Positions 58,686-64,000 of a stretch of 64,000 nt of DNA are shown one piece after another (the first letter of the stretch is position 1; the number at the start of each line of letters is the position of its first letter). A program made the position numbers and the translations under genes. The DNA lies in assembly GCA_902728285.1 (NCBI GenBank), contig CACVBU010001358.1:2713978-2777977 (forward strand), read 5' to 3'. This DNA is from Clytia hemisphaerica (Eukaryota > Cnidaria > Hydrozoa > Leptothecata > Clytiidae). Below the pieces are notes generated by a model. It did no database searches, had not been told where the DNA came from, and saw nothing but the letters and a program-made list of their open reading frames with translations.

Positions 58686-59298
58686 CTAAAATCTAGGGAC
58701 AACCTATATTACCGAACAAAAACATTATAAATTTTTATTTAACGCTAGATTTTTCAATATTTGCTAATTATTTGATTAACCTAGATTACTGGTTATCTGG
58801 GATAGCAAATCCTTATTTTACATTAATTTTGGCCCGCCAATTGAATTTGGCGAGTTTTACTAAAAAAAAATAAAAAATTGGCCAATTTCAGCATTTTCAG
58901 GTAACAACTATATTAGTAATTTTTGATTTACAAGTGTCTAAAATTCCCACCCGCCACAAATTAAATCCCCGTCAAATTTTACAAATTCTGCCATTCGCTA
59001 AATTCATTAAATAACTCCCAAAAATCGCATTTTGGCCAAGTACCAAATTAAGTGCACAGCAAAATAATATTCAGCACATATTCAGTAAGCACAAGCAAAG
59101 TACTGCAAAAGTTTTGATATTCTTCAGATATTAATAACAACCATGAACACCACAGTTTAGCTTTCTCTTTGAATGTGTTGGATAAAATCATAGTACAAGT
59201 GAGAAAGAGATTCATACTATGGTGAAATCGGCGTTTGTCTTCACAGCTTGATATGTAATATTCATACCCTGTAACACTCACAATAAGTAATAACAATA
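58686..59298. other. No gene identified
   Basis: AT-rich. The first MNNL exon of the second DSL gene would be expected here or further on, but no ECC-type exon was found. Confidence 0.35.
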
Positions 59299-59544
59299 CA
59301 CCCCTGTGTCACAGACCCGCTGGGGTCCCAGTCCCACTGGAAAATTTGGCAAAAATTTCGTCCCCGGTAGGGAAGAGTACCTTAAAATTACAGCCCCACT
59401 GAGAAATTGGCTTTGATTTCATCCCCATACGGAATTCATTGTTTAGAAATTGCACTCCAAAACAATCCCCACTGGACCTTGAAAGAATCGAAATTTTTAT
59501 CCCCGCTGTAGGAAAAAGGTTCACCAGGGCTGTGAGACAGGGGT
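59299..59544. mobile_element. MITE, CACCCCTGTCTCACAGCCCC family
   Basis: Starts CACCCCTGTGTCACAGACCC and ends CAGGGCTGTGAGACAGGGGT. It is the best preserved of the family members seen here and closely matches 6728-6982. Confidence 0.85.
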
Positions 59545-61237
59545 ATAACAATGAGAGATGAGCGAAAGAATTCATCCAAACCCCCTTGACAGGTTGAAAA
59601 CTAAACTGTGATACTCGTGGTAGTATTTGACACGTTTAAGGGTTTAAGACACGCTTTATTTAGGGGATGTTCGATTTTAAGTAATCGCATTATAAGAGAT
59701 AAGTTTAGTACCAATATCAGATGTCACGAGCTACAATCAGGGTCATAATGTATTGGCACTTTTGGCTAATTTACAATTTTTCGAAAATTGAAGTTCGAGC
59801 GAGAATGTCAATTTTTAGGCCTTCAACTTGATTTCATCAAGTATTTCGATCTGGGAGGGATTTATGGGTTTCTAGGCTATATTTCAAGCCCTACTAGACC
59901 ATTTTTGAACTTTTGGATCCTCACATCCTAAGGTCCTGTTAAGTCTTAAGTCTAGCGTTAAAACTCAGAGTTAAAACTCTACCCTTCGAACCTACTTTAG
60001 AGCACTTACAAATCGATTGTGGTTTCAAAACACCCCGGTGAATTTCCCTTTTGTGCCAAATATTTTGTCCCTGATTGTATGGCTGTTGAATGCGGCTTTG
60101 AAAAATTTTCCTTCAGCTTTTTTTGAACTTTTTGGAACGTACCTCTTTTATTCCTTTACGAAGCTTGTATTTGAACGGATTTTGAAATCTATATTCATCT
60201 TTGCCTTGTAAAAATCTTTTCTCATCGTCTCTGAAGGTATATTTAGGGTTTACTTTAGTAAATGCAAGACCGCACGATCCTTGCAAACACATTTTGTGGT
60301 TGAGAGAATGTTTTGTTTACAAAATAGTCTAGTTTGCCCTAAGAAAACCAAATTTCAGGGGTAATTTCTTAAATTCCGAAAATATTTGTGTTTCGCGGAA
60401 CTAATAAATTTCGCAGCCAGTATTTAACCCTTAGGAGGCGAAACACGTATATATACGTTTTGAAAAGGTCATTTTACCGATACACAGTCTTTTGGTCATA
60501 ACTCCTGACCACTTCAGATTCAGACAAAAAAATGTGCTATTTTTTGTAGCTGAGAGAAAGAGCTTTCCAATGATAACAAAGTTGATACCTTAATCGTTTG
60601 TCCTGGTCGAGAAATTGCCTTTGAAAAAATAAATTTCCAGAAAAAAATGATGAAATTTTTGGCCTTTTTCAAACAAGTTAGCGGCTTTGAAAGGTTTAAA
60701 GAAATTACCTTCTAAATAATCATAGAAATATAGATTTACCTTGAAAACAAAAAATAAAAACAACAAACTCCGTGAAAACATTTTCGTACTAAAAAATCCC
60801 TTTCACTTTATTTCATAACAGAGAACTCTTTAAAGTGATTAAAGTTAAGGAATTTCGATACAAATTATGCGCTCTTACTACGCCTTGAAAAAAATTTCCC
60901 TTTCTTGTTAAAACTGGTTTTTTGCATGTTGTTTTCTTTAGATATTTTTTTGGTAACAATCTTAAAAACTTGTAGCATCAAAACAATCAGCAGTAACTAT
61001 AAGTAGTCACATGCAGGGCCAACGCTTTGAATTTAAAATTGGAGGGGGCAATGAATATAGAGTTAAAGGAGGCGCAATCATGGTTTACTTACTTTGCAAG
61101 AAAGTGGGGGTGGGGCGTGGCCTCCTGGCGTGACCCCTTATGAATTGATACCAAAAATGCCACCCACTAGTGGTATATTCCCTTCCTAATAATATAAACT
61201 CTGTTTTAAAAGCATACCTTAAGCCCATTATGCGAAT
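59545..61237. other. Gene-free AT-rich stretch
   Basis: The only structure noted is TTAACCCTTAGGAGGCGAAA followed by the palindrome CGTATATATACG at about 60425-60460, perhaps one end of a TTAA-target element whose other end I could not find. Confidence 0.35.
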
Positions 61238-61918
61238 TAAAGTCTGTTCACGATAAGTGTGCACTCTTTTTTCTTTTAGCTATAACTTTTGAAGGAATTC
61301 TTTGTTCTTTATAAATTTGGTATCGTTGGAGAGATATTTGTGAGTGGAACGATTTGAAGTCAAAAAGTCTTTGAAAAAATTCTAAAAACGAAGATGAAAA
61401 TGAAGAAGAAAAAAATGAAGATCTTGTAGAGAAGTGCTATAACTTTCATTTTCACTGGAGAGATTCTTTGATCTTAGGAGGTCATCACTGTGAAGAAATT
61501 TCACTAAAATATTTATTCAATATAAAGTTATGATACAAAGTTAATAAGTGATTGACCCCAAAAAACAGCAGAAAACAGCAGAAAACAGCGTTTTTAGACG
61601 TCAATTAGCTTATAACTTTGTTTGATATCTTTTGACTGAATGATTATTTTTGAGAAGTTTTTTCACAGTGATGACGTTCGATAATCAAGGAGTCACGTCA
61701 GTGAAAATGATAGTTATAGCATCTTTCTACAAGATCTTCATTTTTTTCTTCTTCATTTTCATCTTCATTTTTAGAATTTTTTTATAGATTTTTTTGTTCC
61801 AAATTGTTCCACTCACTAATATCTTTCCAACGATGCCAAATTTATAAAGATTGAGGAATTCCTTCAAAAGTTATAGGTAAATGAAAAAAGAGTGCACACT
61901 TATCGTGAATAGACTTTA
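61238..61918. mobile_element. 681-bp foldback MITE
   Basis: The ends TAAAGTCTGTTCACGATAAG and CTTATCGTGAATAGACTTTA pair. The arms extend inward through GTGCACTCTTTTTTC, AAGGAATTC and ATGAAGATCTTGTAGA towards a centre near 61580. Non-coding. Confidence 0.9.
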
Positions 61919-62120
61919 GTGATCGTTATAAGTGTAAAGGAAGATCGTGTTTGCGCTCTTTTCTTCAAGAAACCAGCTTAATTAGAATAAATACACCTCT
62001 GGGATGTAACAGTTCGGTTACAATTCGGACTTAGAGTGAGCAAGACTTCTGATATTTTTCAACGATATCATTATCAAGGCCTTACCATTAAGTGTCAACA
62101 CGTATATATGTGCGCATTGA

Positions 62121-62975
62121 CCTCAGTTTGATAGAGAACTACCGGGTGCGCCACAAAAAAGTTTCTCTCTTTAAAACTAATTTTCTCGAAATCTGAAAAT
62201 GTTTAAAAAATCGTTCCTATTTGATTAGAAAGAAGAAAGATAAACTTAAATTTTGTTGGGTCATTTATTAAATTTGATTCATTAGATCAAAAGTTATCCT
62301 CAATTGAATAAAAAAGTTACTTTCAGAAAGTGCTTGAAAACGTTGAAAATCGACCTATCAAATTTTTATATCAAAATTGTCAATCGCAAAAGCCTTTACA
62401 TGATTAAAAGCATTTTTCAGTAATTTAAACACATAAATTTCGAAACTGAACGGCCGAAAAGGGTTTAAAATCTTCATCAAAACCACTTTTACCAAAATTT
62501 TCCTTCGATTTTTGGTTTTAGATTGGATAAAGTCTATGTAAGGCTGGATTTATCTCGAAACCCATATTTGATGTATTTTTAAGAATTTTACCAGATTTCT
62601 TTGCCTTTTTCGACGAATTTTCTGCCTTTTATTGAAATTCAACCTTCCTTTATATAACAAAAGGTCATTTAGACAGCTAATTATCATTTTTAATGACTGA
62701 AACGAAGATAATGATGTATCATGTATTTATGCTTCTGTTTAATTTGATAGGTCGATTTTTATCGTTTTTGAGCACTTTCAGAAAGTAACTTTTTTCCTTA
62801 ATTGAGCATAACTTTTGATGTAAAGAATCGAATTTAATAAATGACCCATCAAAATTTAAGTTTATCTTTCTTCTTTTCAATGAAATAAGAACGGTTTTTT
62901 AAACATTTTTAGATTTCGAGAAAATCAGTTTTAAAGAGAGAAACTTTTTTGTGGCGCACCCGGTACTAAACTGAG
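62121..62975. mobile_element. About 850-bp foldback MITE
   Basis: ACCGGGTGCGCCACAAAAAA and TTTTTTGTGGCGCACCCGGT are the inverted ends. Pairing continues over several hundred bp (AGTTTCTCTCTTTAAAACT; AAACTTAAATTTTGTTGGGTC; GAAAGTAACTTTTT; ATCGACCTATCAAA). Outside, CCTCAGTTT on the left matches AAACTGAGG on the right. Confidence 0.88.
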
Positions 62976-63064
62976 GACTGAGTAGGAGCAGTAGAGTAGG
63001 TAGAGCAGTTGCACTAGAAATGCGAAAGTCATGAGTTTGAATCTCACTTCAGTCCTCAGTTTAG
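62966..63064 (+). tRNA. tRNA-like sequence (probable pseudogene or SINE head)
   Basis: GGACTGA pairs with TCAGTCC as an acceptor-like stem. An anticodon arm TTGCA-CTAGAAA-TGCGA would give anticodon AGA (Ser-type), and the T arm ATGAG-TTTGAAT-CTCAC matches a box B-like core. The D-arm region is about 8 nt too long (GAGCAGTAGAGTAGGTAGAG) and the long variable arm expected of tRNA-Ser is missing. The acceptor stem extends outward into a 17-bp perfect inverted repeat (ACTAAACTGAGGACTGA). It is unlikely to be a working tRNA gene. Confidence 0.4.
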
Positions 63065-64000
63065 TAGTTCTCTATAAAACTTCTGATTTCATGTCACTTT
63101 TGCTGTACCTATATTTCTATTCAAAAACACTAAAAAAAATATCTCTGGAATTACATGACGAGGCGAAAGTTTAAGGGTGCGCGAATATCCTATTTTATGG
63201 GATGGGCGAAAATTAATCGCACGAAGATAAAAGACGCGTGAATGTTAATGGAAATAAGGGAAATAAGGTAAGTTAAAAGTTTTGTTTTTAAATAAAAGTG
63301 ATATCGTTTGCTTACTCGTCAATTTTAATTCACAAGCTTTTTTACATCGGATTGACACCAAAAACTTACAGAAAGTCTTTGATTGATACGGATGTGGAGC
63401 AAGATTTGTCAGGAAAAGAAAAAGAAAAACATCTTTTTGCTTATATCAGCACAATTTAACAGACACTGTCCTGATATGAAATATGTGTCTGATATGAAAC
63501 GGAAACACTTTTGTAAAAATAAAAACTTTAACTCACTTATTAAAGCATCCTTGTTTCGGGCTCAAATGAGTTTAAAAGCTTACCGGGTTAATTAAGGTGA
63601 TGAACGAACTAAAAGAAAATTTTTACCCCTTGGGATAAAAATAACTTTCAAAGCCCTAAAAATTCAAATTAGCCTCTGGAAATTTAAAATATACTATGGT
63701 ATTTATTCATTTACGAAATATGTTGTTTTGCGCAGTTTTGTAGTTTTTGCGTACTTTTGTAATTTCTGTGCAGTTTTGTAATTTTTTTGAGCAGTATTGT
63801 AATTTTGAGTTTTCTAATTGCACCCTTGCACACTTTTGCAATTTCAGATAAAAATCGTACTTTTTTATCCTTTGTCAAAAATACTTAAAAAGCTTTTTAA
63901 AAAGCACTTTACTTCATTTTTATATGATTTTTATACTGAAAAAGTCACAAATAAGCCGAATTTACAATGAAGAGTTGTACCGAGTTGTACCTAAACAGAT
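63065..64000. other. AT-rich end of window, nothing identified
   Basis: Only a local repeat of GCAGTTTTGTAATTTTT-like phrases at 63730-63840 was noticed. Confidence 0.4.

Noticed and set aside
59048..59296. 82-codon frame with a hydrophobic start as the missing first exon of the second DSL gene
   Set aside because: No ECC motif or MNNL cysteine pattern and no splice donor in phase.
1..64000. CRISPR arrays, bacterial operons, ribosomal RNA genes
   Set aside because: None seen; tandem repeats here are satellites, minisatellites or duplicated units without spacer structure.

Overview
This is a gene-poor, AT-rich, repeat-dense piece of a metazoan nuclear genome. The strongest sign is two spliced genes on the minus strand, one near each end of the window, that encode Notch-ligand-type domains (MNNL and DSL), which are known from animals. 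Spliceosomal introns, a Penelope-like retroelement, a PHD-finger LINE ORF1, many short inverted-repeat DNA transposons and ATTG microsatellites agree with this. The repeat style suggests a marine invertebrate, possibly a cnidarian, but the species cannot be fixed from the sequence alone.

Layout. (1) 291-3089: a five-exon minus-strand gene whose exons join in phase. It encodes about 294 residues: signal peptide, MNNL, DSL, a short Thr-rich stalk, one membrane helix and a tail of a few basic residues, with no EGF repeats. (2) 3976-6505: a 2.5 kb element with inverted ends that carries a 157-bp satellite. (3) 7.87-48.96 kb: an array of five diverged direct units, each about 6.3 kb before later insertions. 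Each unit carries a minus-strand copy of an unrecognised two-exon gene (coiled coil, Thr/Gln-rich stretch, 36-residue repeats, basic C-terminus). Copies 2 and 5 are intact, copies 1 and 3 are frameshifted, and copy 4 is an internal-deletion remnant. A conserved upstream block with TGACGTCA and CACGTG sites precedes the copies. Unit 3 has been enlarged by a 1.47 kb foldback built of Pro/Ser/Thr-type minisatellite. A LINE ORF1 remnant sits at the unit 3/4 boundary. Unit 4 has been enlarged by a 7.3 kb Penelope-like element with 1.9 kb flanking direct repeats (pseudo-LTRs) and no recognisable GIY-YIG endonuclease. (4) 49-56 kb: several inverted-repeat DNA elements and possible small exons. (5) 56145-57847, with degraded exons up to 58685: the second DSL gene, with the same 152-nt DSL exon and the same splice phases as the first, but a longer Ser/Thr stalk; its MNNL part is fragmentary. 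(6) 59-64 kb: foldback elements and a tRNA-like sequence held in a hairpin, with no gene seen.

The two DSL genes point the same way and lie about 54 kb apart with the array between them. They look like an old duplicate pair. The most interesting items are these EGF-less, almost tail-less DSL proteins and the multicopy coiled-coil/36-residue-repeat gene family.
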